A DNA stretch of 64,000 nucleotides from Novispirillum itersonii (GTDB lineage: Bacteria > Pseudomonadota > Alphaproteobacteria > Rhodospirillales > Rhodospirillaceae). Shown here in pieces: positions 53,423 to 64,000 of this stretch; the stretch's first letter is position 1, and each line of letters opens with the position of its first letter. The DNA is taken from assembly GCF_014205675.1 (NCBI RefSeq), contig NZ_JACIIX010000003.1, positions 62,001 through 126,000 of the forward strand. Direction: 5' to 3'. The position numbers were made by a program, and so were the translations under genes. The notes beneath the pieces were generated by a model, which was not told the origin of the DNA, made no database searches, and saw only the letters and a list, made by a program, of their open reading frames with translations.

Positions 53423-54192
53423 GACGGGCGGCTTTCTTTGGCGGCCTGCAAAAAGGCCGTAAACACTTTCGTATCAGCATCGCTGATATGGTACTCGGGA
53501 TGCCACTGCACCCCGAGGCAGAATCGATAGGCAGGGTGCTCAATCGCCTCAATCACCCCATCGGTGGCAATGGCGCTGATCACCACATCCGGCCCGGAGG
53601 CCTTGGCCGCCTGATGGTGGGCCGAGTTGACCGGAAACTCCAGTGCCCCGGTCACACGGTGCAGCAGGCTGCCGGGGGCAACGCGGACGATGTGCCCGGC
53701 CTCGGTCCGGGGATTGGGCTGTTCATGCGCCAGCGCATTGTCAACCTCATCCGGAATATGCTGGATCAGGGTCCCCCCCAGGACCACATGCAGAAGCTGC
53801 TGACCACCACAGATGCCCAGCACCGGCAGATCACGGGCCAGTGCCCCCCGGGTGATCGCCACCTCGAAGGCTGTCCGGCCTTCCTTCAGCACCACTGTAT
53901 CATGGCGGGTCCTGGCCCCGAACATCGCCGGATCAATATCGAACGCCCCACCGGGAACCAGCAGGCCATCAATCCGGTCAAGATAGTCCTCGACCAGTGC
54001 AGGCTCATGCGGCAGCAGCAAAGGCAGGCCACCGGCCGCCACCACCGATTCGACGTAGTTTTTGCGCAGGGCGTACCACGGCATCTTGGAGTAGCCGCCC
54101 CCGTCCTCGGCGTCGAGGGGAATGCCGATCACCGGGCGGCCGCTGGCGCGGACCCCGGCAGAAGAAGTCTGTGTCATCATGGTGGTGTTCAT
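53419..54192 (-). CDS. Class I glutamine amidotransferase-like hydrolase, gamma-glutamyl-GABA hydrolase (PuuD) family
   Basis: A 257-residue peptidase C26 family protein. The nucleophile is C128 in LPVLGICGGQQLLHVVLGGTLIQH, and the His and Glu of the triad are in GVQWHPEYH. VNSAHHQAAKASGPD is a PuuD-family feature. Members hydrolyse gamma-glutamyl amide bonds such as gamma-glutamyl-GABA; no other putrescine-utilisation gene is nearby, so the substrate is open. The start at 54192 has GAAGG upstream; 54180 is an alternative. It heads an operon with the rluB-like gene and rsmD and diverges from tadA over 66 bp. Confidence 0.88.
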   Translation of the reverse strand: MNTTMMTQTSSAGVRASGRPVIGIPLDAEDGGGYSKMPWYALRKNYVESVVAAGGLPLLLPHEPALVEDYLDRIDGLLVPGGAFDIDPAMFGARTRHDTVVLKEGRTAFEVAITRGALARDLPVLGICGGQQLLHVVLGGTLIQHIPDEVDNALAHEQPNPRTEAGHIVRVAPGSLLHRVTGALEFPVNSAHHQAAKASGPDVVISAIATDGVIEAIEHPAYRFCLGVQWHPEYHISDADTKVFTAFLQAAKESRPS

Positions 54193-54258
54193 AGCGCCTT
54201 CGCCGGGGTGCGGCAATCGTGACTTGACGCCCCCTATCACACCCGTAACAGTCACCGC

Positions 54259-54720
54259 ATGCAAGATCCTGTTTTTTCTCTTTCCCTGCCGATGCGGCTG
54301 GCGCTGGATGAAGCGGCGGCGGCGGCGGCGCGTGGCGAAGTGCCGGTCGGGGCGGTGGTGGTCCGGAATGGGGTGGTGATTGCCCGCGCCGGAAACCGGA
54401 CCGAAGAACTGATGGACCCCACTGCCCATGCCGAATGCCTCGCCCTGCGCGAGGCTGCCCGTGTTCTCGGGTCTCCCCGTCTGCCCGGCTGCGACCTGTA
54501 CGTCACGCTGGAGCCCTGCGCGTTGTGTGCGGCGGCGATCTCCCTGTTCCGGATCCGCCGTCTGTATTTCGGGGCCTATGACCCGAAAGGCGGGGCTGTG
54601 GACCATGGTCCCCGCTGGTTTCAGCAACCGACCTGCCTGCACGCCCCTGAGAGTTATGGGGGACTAGGGGAACGGCCGGCGGCCACCCTGCTGCGCCGGT
54701 TTTTCTCGACGCTCCGATAA
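54259..54720 (+). CDS. tadA: tRNA-specific adenosine deaminase TadA
   Basis: Deaminates wobble A34 to inosine in tRNA-Arg(ACG), an essential reaction. It has 153 residues. The zinc site is H57-A-E59 (PTAHAECLAL) with C87 and C90 (LEPCALCAAAIS), E59 being the proton shuttle. The C-terminal AYDPKGGAVDHGPR follows the TadA pattern. The catalytic motif reads PCALC where PCxMC is common, a minor change. ATG at 54259. Confidence 0.94.
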   Translation: MQDPVFSLSLPMRLALDEAAAAAARGEVPVGAVVVRNGVVIARAGNRTEELMDPTAHAECLALREAARVLGSPRLPGCDLYVTLEPCALCAAAISLFRIRRLYFGAYDPKGGAVDHGPRWFQQPTCLHAPESYGGLGERPAATLLRRFFSTLR

Positions 54721-54766
54721 ATAAGTTTATACTAATATATAGTCATCTTCTCTCAGGAGCTTTTGC
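54718..54766 (+). promoter_or_regulatory. Likely promoter and ribosome-binding site of the AhpD-like gene
   Basis: A strikingly AT-rich patch (54718-54745) with TATACT and TATAGT, either of which could be a -10, directly follows tadA. AGGAG lies eight bases before the ATG at 54767. No -35 is obvious. Confidence 0.4.
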
Positions 54767-55147
54767 ATGAGCATCGAGACCCCGACCACCGCCAAAGACT
54801 GGATCGGCATGGCCGACGACCTGCGCGGTGCCATCAAGGAAATGCGCGGTGGTATTCCCGCTGTGGCCAAAGCCTTCAGCGCCCTGGCCGCAGCCGCAAC
54901 CGCTCCAGCCGCACTGGATGTGAAAACCAAGGAACTGATCGCCATCGGCATTGCCATCGCCGCCCGCTGCGACGGCTGCATCACCTTCCACGTCAAGGCT
55001 GCCGTCGACCATGGTGCCACCCGCGAGGAGATCATGGAAACCGTGGGGATGGCCATCTACATGGGCGGCGGGCCGTCGATGATCTACGGATCCATGACCG
55101 TCGAAGCATTTGACCAATACATGGCTGCCAGAACAGAAACCGCATAA
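54767..55147 (+). CDS. Carboxymuconolactone decarboxylase / AhpD-like protein
   Basis: A 126-residue all-helical protein of the CMD/AhpD family. The redox motif CxxCxxxH is at C68, C71 and H75 (RCDGCITFHVKAAVDHGATREEI), as in AhpD-type alkylhydroperoxidases, while the true decarboxylases lack the Cys pair. It likely acts as a small thiol peroxidase or reductase component, probably as an oligomer. It stands alone with its own promoter and ribosome-binding site (AGGAG). The substrate cannot be told from sequence. Confidence 0.9.
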   Translation: MSIETPTTAKDWIGMADDLRGAIKEMRGGIPAVAKAFSALAAAATAPAALDVKTKELIAIGIAIAARCDGCITFHVKAAVDHGATREEIMETVGMAIYMGGGPSMIYGSMTVEAFDQYMAARTETA

Positions 55148-55315
55148 GCGTTTCCCGCACAGGCAGACGGGCGCAGGCTTTGGCGCTGGAAGCGCTTTCA
55201 CGCCCGAAGACAGGTCGGATTCTCTTCCCGCAGCGGGCACACCCAATCGGAAAATGCCCGGCCAGTCTGCCTGTGATATAACCCGGATTGCCCTGTTCTG
55301 CCGGAGACACTCCTG

Positions 55316-55819
55316 ATGCCCCTCAGCCGCTTTCCTGCCCGGCCCGTCTGGCGGTCTGTCCTGCATGCCTGTTGCCTGATCGGTCTGGTGGCGGGGGGGG
55401 CTATTGCTGTCACACCGCAGCCCGCCGCAGCCCAGCAGGGCAAAAAGACGGCAAAACCTAAAAGCCAGATTGATGATGTCCCGGGGAGTTTTGTTCAGCT
55501 TGACGTGGTCTGGGCCCCGGTGGCAGACCCCGGCGAACGCCCGATTTATCAGGGGCTGTTTGTCCGTCTCTATCTGTCGGAAACAGAACGGTATGAAGGC
55601 TGCGTCAAAATCGCCTACATCCCGGAAATGCTGATCATTGCACTTTCCGACAATCCGATACGCAAGCGTGACTATTCGGATCCCAAAAAGCTGCAATCAA
55701 TCATCGAGAGCATCGTCATGAAAGGCACCGGAAGACGCCTGTACCGGCAGATCGAGGTGTCAACGCAGGATATGCCCTATAGCAAAGAAGAAGAAGGGCC
55801 GAGCAACACCTGTAAATAA
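55316..55819 (+). CDS. Hypothetical secreted protein
   Basis: A 167-residue protein with an N-terminal signal peptide (hydrophobic residues about 16-32, cleavage near AAAQQ at 38-41). A short Lys-rich stretch follows, then a single mixed domain (FVQLDVVWAPVAD, LFVRLYLSETERYEGCVKIAYIPEMLIIALSDNPI, RRLYRQIEVSTQDMPY). The pattern of alternating beta strands and a long helix is loosely like FliL-type periplasmic domains, but I do not claim that family. It is not obviously linked to its neighbours and is followed by a good terminator. Confidence 0.75.
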   Translation: MPLSRFPARPVWRSVLHACCLIGLVAGGAIAVTPQPAAAQQGKKTAKPKSQIDDVPGSFVQLDVVWAPVADPGERPIYQGLFVRLYLSETERYEGCVKIAYIPEMLIIALSDNPIRKRDYSDPKKLQSIIESIVMKGTGRRLYRQIEVSTQDMPYSKEEEGPSNTCK

Positions 55820-55849
55820 GGGTCTCTTTTCCAGATTGATGAATAACGA

Positions 55850-55884
55850 AAAACACCTTCAGATGATCTGAGGGTGTTTTTTTA
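55850..55884 (+). terminator. Rho-independent terminator after the secreted protein gene
   Basis: AACACCTTCAG (55852-55862) pairs with CTGAGGGTGTT (55868-55878) with one G-U pair, followed by TTTTT. Confidence 0.9.
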
Positions 55885-55901
55885 TATGCGAAGCTATCCG
55901 T

Positions 55902-55934
55902 ACAAAGAAAAAGGGCTCCCGAAGGAGCCCTTTT
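55902..55934 (-). terminator. Rho-independent terminator of the porin gene
   Basis: On the minus strand AAAAGGGCTCC and GGAGCCCTTTT form a perfect 11-bp stem with a TTCG loop, followed by a T-rich run. It lies 31 bases after the porin stop, back to back with the terminator of the convergent gene. Confidence 0.92.
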
Positions 55935-55964
55935 CCCATTTCAAACCTGCGGACAGGTCAGAAA

Positions 55965-57086
55965 TTAGAAGGTCAGCGACAGACCGGTGGCGGCAACCCA
56001 GCCATCGTTGTCGTTGCCGGTGGAAGCGGTACCGGCAGAGTCGAACTTCACATAAGCCAGACCGCCGACCAGATCGACGCCCGGGCCCATGTTGTAGGAG
56101 GTGGACAGCTGCAGGGCCTTGGACTTGTCGTCGGACTTGCTGGTGACAGAAGTCTGACCGACGTCAGCCTGCTTGGCATCCAGGTAGGTCAGGGAGATGC
56201 CGTACGGGCCGGTCTTGTAAGACACGCCAGCTTCCCAAACGGTGCCGTCAGCATCAAGCTGGCCGGTGATACCGTCCATGTTGATCTTGCGGTAGGCGCC
56301 GCCCACTTCGAAGCCAGCGTAGCCGAACTTCAGGCCAGCCTGGTATTCGTCACGGTTCTTCACCTGGTTGCCGGTATCAGCGGTCAGCCAGCCGATGTCA
56401 GCAGACACGGTGACGTCGCCGAACTTGCCAGCGTAGCCGAGGCCGACGCCATAGGCATCAGACACGACGGTGTTGGCAGTGGTGGTGGCACCCGGGTTGT
56501 CGTCACCATGGGTGGACGAAGCAGACGGCACATAGGAAGCGCCGAAGGTGAAGCCAGCGAAGGACGGGGAGATGTAGCTGATCGCTTCACGGTCGCCGTT
56601 GGTGTCGATCGCGGTATCGGTTTCGGTGCTGACCGAACCCGGCTTCACGACATAAGCGCCGTCGAGCAGGTCGCCACCGGCCAGACCGCCACCGACGATC
56701 GGGGCGTTGTTGTGGATCATGGTCAGGGCGTTGTCGTCAGCGCCGGTCTTGATGGTACCGAAGTTGCCGGACAGGCTGATGGACCATTCGTCGGACACGT
56801 CGCTCATGGAGCGGCCGCCGGACTCGATCTCATACTTCACGGCAACGGTCAGGCCGTTGTCGAGAGTGGTCTTGCCGGAGAAGTGGATTTCGTTGTCGCC
56901 CTTGACGTCAACGGCAGACACTTCGTTGCCGGACTGACGGATGAAGGCGTCGTCGTTGGAGGCATAGCCAACCATCACGGCACCGTAGCCGCCGATGGAC
57001 AGCTTAATCGGGTCGGCAGCGTTGGCGGAGCCAGCGAAAGCAGCGGCGGCGACGAGAGCGCTGGTGCCGATGAGGATCTTTTTCAT
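55965..57086 (-). CDS. Gram-negative outer-membrane porin
   Basis: A 373-residue outer-membrane beta-barrel of the Gram-negative porin (porin_4-like) family. The signal peptide is MKKILIGTSALVAAAAFAGSANA with cleavage at ANA-ADP (23/24). Alternating hydrophobic strands with Gly and aromatic residues run throughout (LSIGGYGAVMVGY, WSISLSGNFGTIKTG, FTFGASYVPSA, GFEVGGAYRK), and the last residue is Phe, the BamA recognition signal. The start at 57086 has GGGAAG upstream. Codon use and the strong terminator suggest high expression. Confidence 0.94.
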   Translation of the reverse strand: MKKILIGTSALVAAAAFAGSANAADPIKLSIGGYGAVMVGYASNDDAFIRQSGNEVSAVDVKGDNEIHFSGKTTLDNGLTVAVKYEIESGGRSMSDVSDEWSISLSGNFGTIKTGADDNALTMIHNNAPIVGGGLAGGDLLDGAYVVKPGSVSTETDTAIDTNGDREAISYISPSFAGFTFGASYVPSASSTHGDDNPGATTTANTVVSDAYGVGLGYAGKFGDVTVSADIGWLTADTGNQVKNRDEYQAGLKFGYAGFEVGGAYRKINMDGITGQLDADGTVWEAGVSYKTGPYGISLTYLDAKQADVGQTSVTSKSDDKSKALQLSTSYNMGPGVDLVGGLAYVKFDSAGTASTGNDNDGWVAATGLSLTF

Positions 57087-57649
57087 TCTTCCCAAATCCC
57101 TAATTTGGTTCAGTGGAACGAGGTCGTTAACCGCTGCGACCCCCTGGGGGCCATGAACACAGCCCCCTACCGGAGCGGCGATCACATCACGGTGAGGCCA
57201 TGAAGCCACTTAACGTCCGGCGGGTCAACCGGCGTGCACCGGCCGTTGTGCCAATTTGCCCACAGTGTGTTTTCCATGCAACAGGTCGGGCAACAGATCA
57301 GAAAGCGGTCTGACCGGCCCGATCTTTCAGCCCGGCCGGGGGCACGGCCCCATCCGCCCCGCAGTCCCCGGGAAGGATAAGCCCGATCCTCCGCAGATCT
57401 TCTGCCGGACCTCTCCATCCCGGAACTTGGGGGATTTTGCCCGAATTTTGGGGGATTTTGATGGTGCAGGCTCTTCCCCCTGTCAGGGGAGGACTGATAT
57501 ATAGAGTACCCTGCCGGGGCAGGCGTCTCCTGTCGTGGGCTACCGCGCCGACTCCGGCCTCTGCCCCTGTTCTGTTTTTACCTCTGGCCTCCGGCACCCG
57601 CTTTATATCCTGTTTTACCCCCCCGTTTTACCCAAGGTTACGGATCGTG
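57087..57649. other. Divergent intergenic region between porin and DUF3576 gene
   Basis: 563 bp with no convincing gene on either strand, the longest such stretch here. It must hold the porin promoter (leftward) and the promoter of the DUF3576-leuS operon (rightward). A TATATA at 57498-57503 is a plausible -10 for the latter. A direct repeat lies upstream of it (separate entry). No RNA gene is recognisable. Confidence 0.5.
57427..57460 (+). repeat. Direct repeat TTGGGGGATTTTG, 21-bp period
   Basis: TTGGGGGATTTTG occurs at 57427-57439 and again at 57448-57460. The 21-bp period places both copies on the same DNA face, about 40-70 bases upstream of a possible -10 at 57498, the position of an activator site. 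Confidence 0.6.
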
Positions 57650-58249
57650 ATGACGAAAATGGACACACCCCGGTCTTCCGCTTCCCTCACGCGGCAGCGC
57701 CGCCTCCGGCGGGTTTTTCTGGGGGGGCTGGCTGTCGCCGTCCTGGCCTTGTCCGGCTGCGGTGGGGAAAATATGGATGCCCGCCCCTATGAAAAGAATT
57801 CCGACGGTCAGTGGACCCGCGGCGGCGAAGGCGGTACCGGCAGCATCTTCGGCAAGGGTGGCCTGAACATTCTCGGCGGTGACAAGAACGCCGACCAGTC
57901 CGATGGCGGCGGCAGCGGCAACGGGATCAACGTCAACGCTTTCCTGTGGCGCGCTTCGCTCGATACCATTTCCTTCATGCCGCTGTCCTCGGCGGATCCC
58001 TTCGGCGGTGTGATTATCACCGACTGGTATTCCACCCCGGAAACCCCGCAGGAACGTTTTAAGGTCAACGTCTTCATCCTCGGCCGCGCCCTGCGCTCCG
58101 ACGGCGTGAAGGTATCGGTGTTCCGTCAGGCGGTGGATCCCTCCTCCGGCCGCTGGGCCGATACCCCGGTCAACGCCAGCGTGGCGACGGAAATGGAAAA
58201 TGCCATCCTGACCCGCGCCCGCCAGATGCGGGTTGCCGTCTCGAAATAA
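57650..58249 (+). CDS. DUF3576 family lipoprotein
   Basis: A 199-residue predicted outer-membrane lipoprotein with lipobox ALSGC, Cys at residue 37 after a hydrophobic stretch (about 21-35). The mature part starts with Gly/Asp-rich low complexity, then a compact domain (INVNAFLWRASLDTISFMPLSSADPFGGVIITDWYSTPETPQERFKVNVFILGRALRSDGVKVSVFRQ) conserved in alphaproteobacteria as DUF3576. It regularly lies upstream of leuS, as here (138 bp gap). Function unknown, probably envelope-related given lptE downstream. ATG at 57659 is an alternative start. Confidence 0.9.
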   Translation: MTKMDTPRSSASLTRQRRLRRVFLGGLAVAVLALSGCGGENMDARPYEKNSDGQWTRGGEGGTGSIFGKGGLNILGGDKNADQSDGGGSGNGINVNAFLWRASLDTISFMPLSSADPFGGVIITDWYSTPETPQERFKVNVFILGRALRSDGVKVSVFRQAVDPSSGRWADTPVNASVATEMENAILTRARQMRVAVSK

Positions 58250-58387
58250 CAGGCCGGTTTCCGGCTCTGCCCACCCCGGAGCATCCCCGGTCACGGGGGC
58301 GGTTCTGCTCCACTGTCTTTTTCTCTGCCGGCGGCGGGCGTCTTTTCTGCTGTCCGTCCCGGCCCCTGTTTCAGGTGAAGTGTCATC

Positions 58388-60947
<2,560 letters not shown>

Positions 60948-60961
<14 letters not shown>

Positions 60962-61502
60962 GCGCACCATCCGCACGGCTCTGTTGGGCTGCACGCTTGC
61001 CACGGCTTCGGCCGTGGCAGGCTGCGGCTTCCAGCCGATGTATGCCCGGTCCAACAACGGGGATGCCCTGAAGACCGCCATGGCGGCGGTTGACGTGGGC
61101 ATCATCGAGGACCGTCAGGGGCAGATGCTGCGCAACGCGCTGGAACGGCGCTTTGAGCAGGGTGCCGGGAATACGGTCCAGAAACGCTATCGCCTGACCG
61201 TTAAGATGACCGAGGTGAAAACCGAGTCGGGCTTCCGTAAGGATGCGACCAGCACCCGGGAATCGGTGACGCTGGCCACCACATCCAAACTGGAAAGCGG
61301 CGGCAAAGTGGTCTGGTCCCGGCAGCATAGTGCAATGACCGGCTATAATATCACCGCCGATCATTTTACGGTCGAAATGGCCTACCGGAATGCCCGGGAA
61401 CGGACAATCGAGCAGCTTTCTGACCAGATCAGCGAAGCGGTTGCCGTCTTCCTGAAGCAGAACCCCAGCCTTGGAACGGCGCCAGCCGGGTCCGCCCCAT
61501 GA
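60948..61502 (+). CDS. lptE: LPS-assembly lipoprotein LptE
   Basis: Outer-membrane lipoprotein that plugs and assembles LptD for LPS insertion. It has 184 residues. The lipobox is AVAGC with Cys26, followed by GFQPMY, the LptE mature signature. The rest is a small alpha/beta sandwich ([58 protein letters not shown]). The position between leuS and holA is the conserved proteobacterial order. The start at 60948 is inside leuS; the holA start overlaps its stop in ATGA. Confidence 0.93.
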
Positions 61503-62545
61503 AAATCAGCGCAGACCGCGCCGATTCCTTTTGCGCCCGCCCGGATGCCAAGATCCGGTCGGTCCTGATTTACGGCCCCGATGACGGACTGGTGCGGGAA
61601 CGGGTTGTGACGGCGATGAAAACCGTGGTCGCAGACCTGTCAGACCCCTTCCGGGTTGCCGATCTGACCGCAGCCGCCATTACCAAAGACCCCGCCCTGC
61701 TGGCGGATGAAGCCGCCGCCATGGCCCTGACCGGGGGCCGCCGGGTGATCCGGATCCGCGATGCCGGAGACGGCCTGACCAAACCCTTTGAAGCCTTTCT
61801 CAATGCCCCGGCCGGGGATGCCCTGATCGTTGTTCAGGCCGACGATCTGGCCGCCAAATCAACCCTGCGCAAGCTGTTTGAGGCCCACACCCTCGCGGCC
61901 GCAGTGCCCTGCTATGCCGATGATGAGGGGGCTCTGGCTGCGGTCATCAACCGCACCCTGAACACCCATGGCCTGAGTGCCGGAAAAGACACGCTCGATT
62001 ATCTGGTGGCCAATCTCGGCGGCGACCGGGCGGTGACCCGTCAGGAACTGGACAAACTTGTCACTTATATGGGCCCCGCCGGGGATAGCCCCCGCTCCGT
62101 CAGTCTGGAAGATGCCATGGCCTGCATCGGGGATATGTCGGCACTGGCGCAGGATGACCTGATTCTGGCGGCGGCCGAGGGCGACTCGCTGACAGCCCAG
62201 CGGCTGCTGGACCGGCTGTTTGCCGAAGGAACCAATCCGGTCCCGATCCTGCGGGCCGCCCTCCGGCATTTTCAGCGCCTGCATCTGGCTGCATCCGCCC
62301 TCAGTCATGGGCATACGGCGGACTCGGCGCTGGGGCTGCTGAAGCCTCCGGTGTTTTTCAAGACCAAGCCCCGGTTTACGGCGCAACTGCGCCTGTGGTC
62401 CCCGGCACGGGCCATGACCGCCCTTGATCTGCTGCTACAAACCGAAATCGACTGCAAGACAACCGGGATGCCGGAGCAGGAGCTGACCTCCCGCGCCTTC
62501 CTCAGCATCGCCAATGCGGCGCGGGCGGCAAAACGCGGGCCGTAG
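61499..62545 (+). CDS. holA: DNA polymerase III subunit delta
   Basis: Part of the clamp loader that opens the beta sliding clamp. It has 348 residues with the three-domain delta fold. KIRSVLIYGPDDGLVRERV at the N-terminus, LIVVQADDLAAKSTLRKLFE and the C-terminal collar helices (ILRAALRHFQRLHLAAS, LLLQTEIDCKTTGMPEQ) match the family. It overlaps lptE by four bases and ends the DUF3576-leuS-lptE-holA unit at a bidirectional terminator. Confidence 0.94.
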   Translation: MKISADRADSFCARPDAKIRSVLIYGPDDGLVRERVVTAMKTVVADLSDPFRVADLTAAAITKDPALLADEAAAMALTGGRRVIRIRDAGDGLTKPFEAFLNAPAGDALIVVQADDLAAKSTLRKLFEAHTLAAAVPCYADDEGALAAVINRTLNTHGLSAGKDTLDYLVANLGGDRAVTRQELDKLVTYMGPAGDSPRSVSLEDAMACIGDMSALAQDDLILAAAEGDSLTAQRLLDRLFAEGTNPVPILRAALRHFQRLHLAASALSHGHTADSALGLLKPPVFFKTKPRFTAQLRLWSPARAMTALDLLLQTEIDCKTTGMPEQELTSRAFLSIANAARAAKRGP

Positions 62546-62587
62546 CAGCCTGAGGGCAACGCGCCCCCCATCCATTGCTATGAAAAT

Positions 62588-62618
62588 AAAAAACGGAGGC
62601 CCTCAGCCTCCGTTTTCC
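62588..62618. terminator. Bidirectional rho-independent terminator between holA and parB
   Basis: AAAACGGAGGC (62590-62600) and GCCTCCGTTTT (62606-62616) form an 11-bp stem around five bases. A-runs on the left and T-runs on the right give a U-tract in both directions, serving convergent holA and parB. Confidence 0.9.
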
Positions 62619-62648
62619 ATGGTCCGGTCTCTCTCCCGACAGATGGGC

Positions 62649-63989
62649 TCAGCGTGACTCGCCGGTCTCCGGATCCTCTGTTTCCGCCGGGCGTTCGCGC
62701 AGAAAGTCTTCCAGCAGCGAATCAACCGTTGCGGCCATCACGCGGTCACTGTCTTCTTCAGCCTCGTCCTCCGGTGCCGCAGAGAACACCGCCGAAGCAT
62801 TGATCCGCCCGGAAGACTCTTTCTCGATCTCTTCAAAATCAAAGTCTTCGAAGTCATCGTCTTCCAACGCTTCCAGATCCTCGACCAGATCGTCCTCAAA
62901 GGTCGCATCCGCCAGAAGATCGGCGGCGGTCACACCGGCAACCCCCGAAGCCTCTTCCTCCGGAGCCGGAACCGGCTTGGCGGCAAAGACAGCGGCGAAG
63001 GCCTGATCGGCCATTTCGTCAGCGGCATGCTCGGCTTCCAGAGCCTCCCGGCGGCGGTCCGCCGCATTGTCGGTCGGGTTGTTCAGCCGATAGAGAATAT
63101 CGTCCAGCTGTTCCAGCGTCGAATAGTGGATCACCACGCGGCCGCCACGGCCTTCGAACTCGATATTCACTTTCAGGCCCAGAACCCGGGCCAGATCCCG
63201 TTCCAGCGCCAGCGTATCGGTGTCCTTGGCAACGGCAGGGGATCTTTCCGCTTTCTCCGCAGTTTCAGGGCGGGCTTTCCGGGCCTTGACCCCGCCCTTC
63301 TCCGTCGCCAGCTTTTCTGTCTGGCGGACGTTCAGACCCTTCTTGACCACCTGTTCCGCCAGAATGCCCGGGTCATCGGCGTTCAGCAGCGCCCGGGCAT
63401 GACCGGCGGTCAGGGTTCCGGTCCGCATCATATCCTTCACCGGGTCCGGCAGCGCCAGAAGGCGGATCATATTGGCGACGTGACTGCGGCTTTTGCCCAC
63501 CGCTTTCGACAGATCATCCTGCGTATGCTGGAACTCTTCCTGAAGGCGACGGTAGCCCTCGGCTTCTTCCAGCGGCGACAGATCGCGGCGTTGCAGGTTT
63601 TCAACCAGCGCCACTTCCGCCGCATCGCGATCAGAGAACTCACGGACAATGACCGGGACCGTATGCAGCTGCGCAATCTGTGCCGCCCGCCACCGCCGTT
63701 CCCCGGCGATGATTTCATACCGGTTGGAATCCTCCGGCAGAATCCGGACCAGAATCGGCTGGATGATCCCCTTCTCGCGGATACTGTCCGCCAGATCATT
63801 CAGCGCTTCCTGATCAAACTGGGTGCGCGGCTGGAACCGGCCGGACTGGAGGAATTCCACCGGGACCATGGTCTGGGACCGGGCTTCCCCGCCCCCCTCT
63901 CCGCCGGTGTTGAAGGCAACATCGCCTTCATCACCCAGCAGGGCTGACAGCCCACGCCCGAGAACGCCCCGCTTCCGCCGATCTTCCAT
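62649..63989 (-). CDS. parB: Chromosome-partitioning protein ParB with long acidic C-terminal tail
   Basis: CTP-dependent DNA clamp that loads at parS and works with ParA in origin segregation. It has 446 residues, well above the usual 280-300. The N-terminal GRGLSALLGD is the ParA-stimulating peptide. FQPRTQFDQEALNDLADSI, YEIIAGERRWRAAQIA (CTP-binding GERRxRA) and VALVENLQRRDLSPLEEAEGYRRL form the clamp domain, followed by a helix-turn-helix (KAVGKSRSHVANMIRLL) and the dimerisation end (VVIHYSTLEQLDDILYRL). From about residue 315 a Glu/Asp-rich tail of some 130 residues follows, unlike typical ParB. The ATG overlaps a TAA in TAATG, consistent with parA ending just upstream. Confidence 0.95.
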   Translation of the reverse strand: MEDRRKRGVLGRGLSALLGDEGDVAFNTGGEGGGEARSQTMVPVEFLQSGRFQPRTQFDQEALNDLADSIREKGIIQPILVRILPEDSNRYEIIAGERRWRAAQIAQLHTVPVIVREFSDRDAAEVALVENLQRRDLSPLEEAEGYRRLQEEFQHTQDDLSKAVGKSRSHVANMIRLLALPDPVKDMMRTGTLTAGHARALLNADDPGILAEQVVKKGLNVRQTEKLATEKGGVKARKARPETAEKAERSPAVAKDTDTLALERDLARVLGLKVNIEFEGRGGRVVIHYSTLEQLDDILYRLNNPTDNAADRRREALEAEHAADEMADQAFAAVFAAKPVPAPEEEASGVAGVTAADLLADATFEDDLVEDLEALEDDDFEDFDFEEIEKESSGRINASAVFSAAPEDEAEEDSDRVMAATVDSLLEDFLRERPAETEDPETGESR

Positions 63990-64000
63990 TACGCGCGAGC

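Noticed and set aside
51125-53530. Long plus-strand open frame with Thr/Leu/Arg repeats opposite the rluB-like and rsmD genes
   Set aside because: It is the antisense image of the GC-rich pentapeptide repeat, whose 15-bp period keeps every frame open. It has no ribosome-binding site or family similarity and crosses two well-supported genes.

Overview
This 64 kb window is an ordinary chromosomal segment of a GC-rich alphaproteobacterium. The aerobic CobN/CobW-type cobalamin genes, the ethylmalonyl-CoA pathway genes (ccr, mcd, ecm), a Kdo/lipid A operon, a classical porin and the leuS-lptE-holA/parB neighbourhood fit the Rhodospirillales best. I cannot name the genus from sequence alone. I see no rRNA, tRNA, CRISPR, insertion sequence or phage.

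Layout. 1-5829 (minus): glutamate synthase, gltD then gltB, with gltB running off the left edge. 6223-9972 (plus): a UppP-like phosphatase, cobD, an IalB-like secreted protein and rlmN. 10228-14635 (plus): a complete ugpBAEC glycerol-3-phosphate importer behind a Pho-box-like sequence. 14887-15522: a hemerythrin. 15511-25582 (minus): a cobalamin operon in the order cobS-cobC-cobU-cobW-cobN-cobO-(SYLF gene)-cobQ, with cobT-arfB-ybaK diverging from it. 27689-29838 (minus): two ion antiporters. 30088-36418: ethylmalonyl-CoA pathway genes (ccr-mcd on the minus strand, ecm divergent on the plus strand), a small lipoprotein and a MaoC/PhaJ-type hydratase. 36491-42305 (minus): msbA-DUF374-waaA-lpxK-lpxL for lipid A/Kdo assembly. 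42387-44470: an AT-richer GT-C-like membrane gene next to 2OG-oxygenase/cupin gene debris. 44822-46816 (minus): a LysM protein and an unknown membrane protein. 47186-50745 (plus): a hybrid histidine kinase and a NarL-type regulator. 50765-54192 (minus): a class I glutamine amidotransferase, a RluB-type pseudouridine synthase with a very long repeat tail, and rsmD. 54259-55819 (plus): tadA, an AhpD-like protein and an unknown secreted protein. 55965-57086 (minus): a porin. 57650-62545 (plus): DUF3576-leuS-lptE-holA. 62649-63989 (minus): parB.

How the genes relate. The ethylmalonyl-CoA pathway assimilates acetyl-CoA without isocitrate lyase, and its mutase Ecm needs adenosylcobalamin, which the neighbouring cob genes make. 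MsbA, WaaA, LpxK, LpxL and LptE all serve lipopolysaccharide synthesis and export. ParB implies that the replication origin is fairly near, and a 15/16 match to the parS consensus lies 26 kb away at 36458-36473.

Most of the window is well-known biology. The least explained items are the pentapeptide-built repeat tail on RluB, the acidic tail on ParB, the Ser-tailed SYLF gene inside the cobalamin operon, the gene-debris zone beside the GT-C-like gene, and several candidate regulatory sites (Pho box, parS, an inverted repeat between ccr and ecm, a nested hairpin over the rlmN ribosome-binding site, and a 21-bp-spaced direct repeat).
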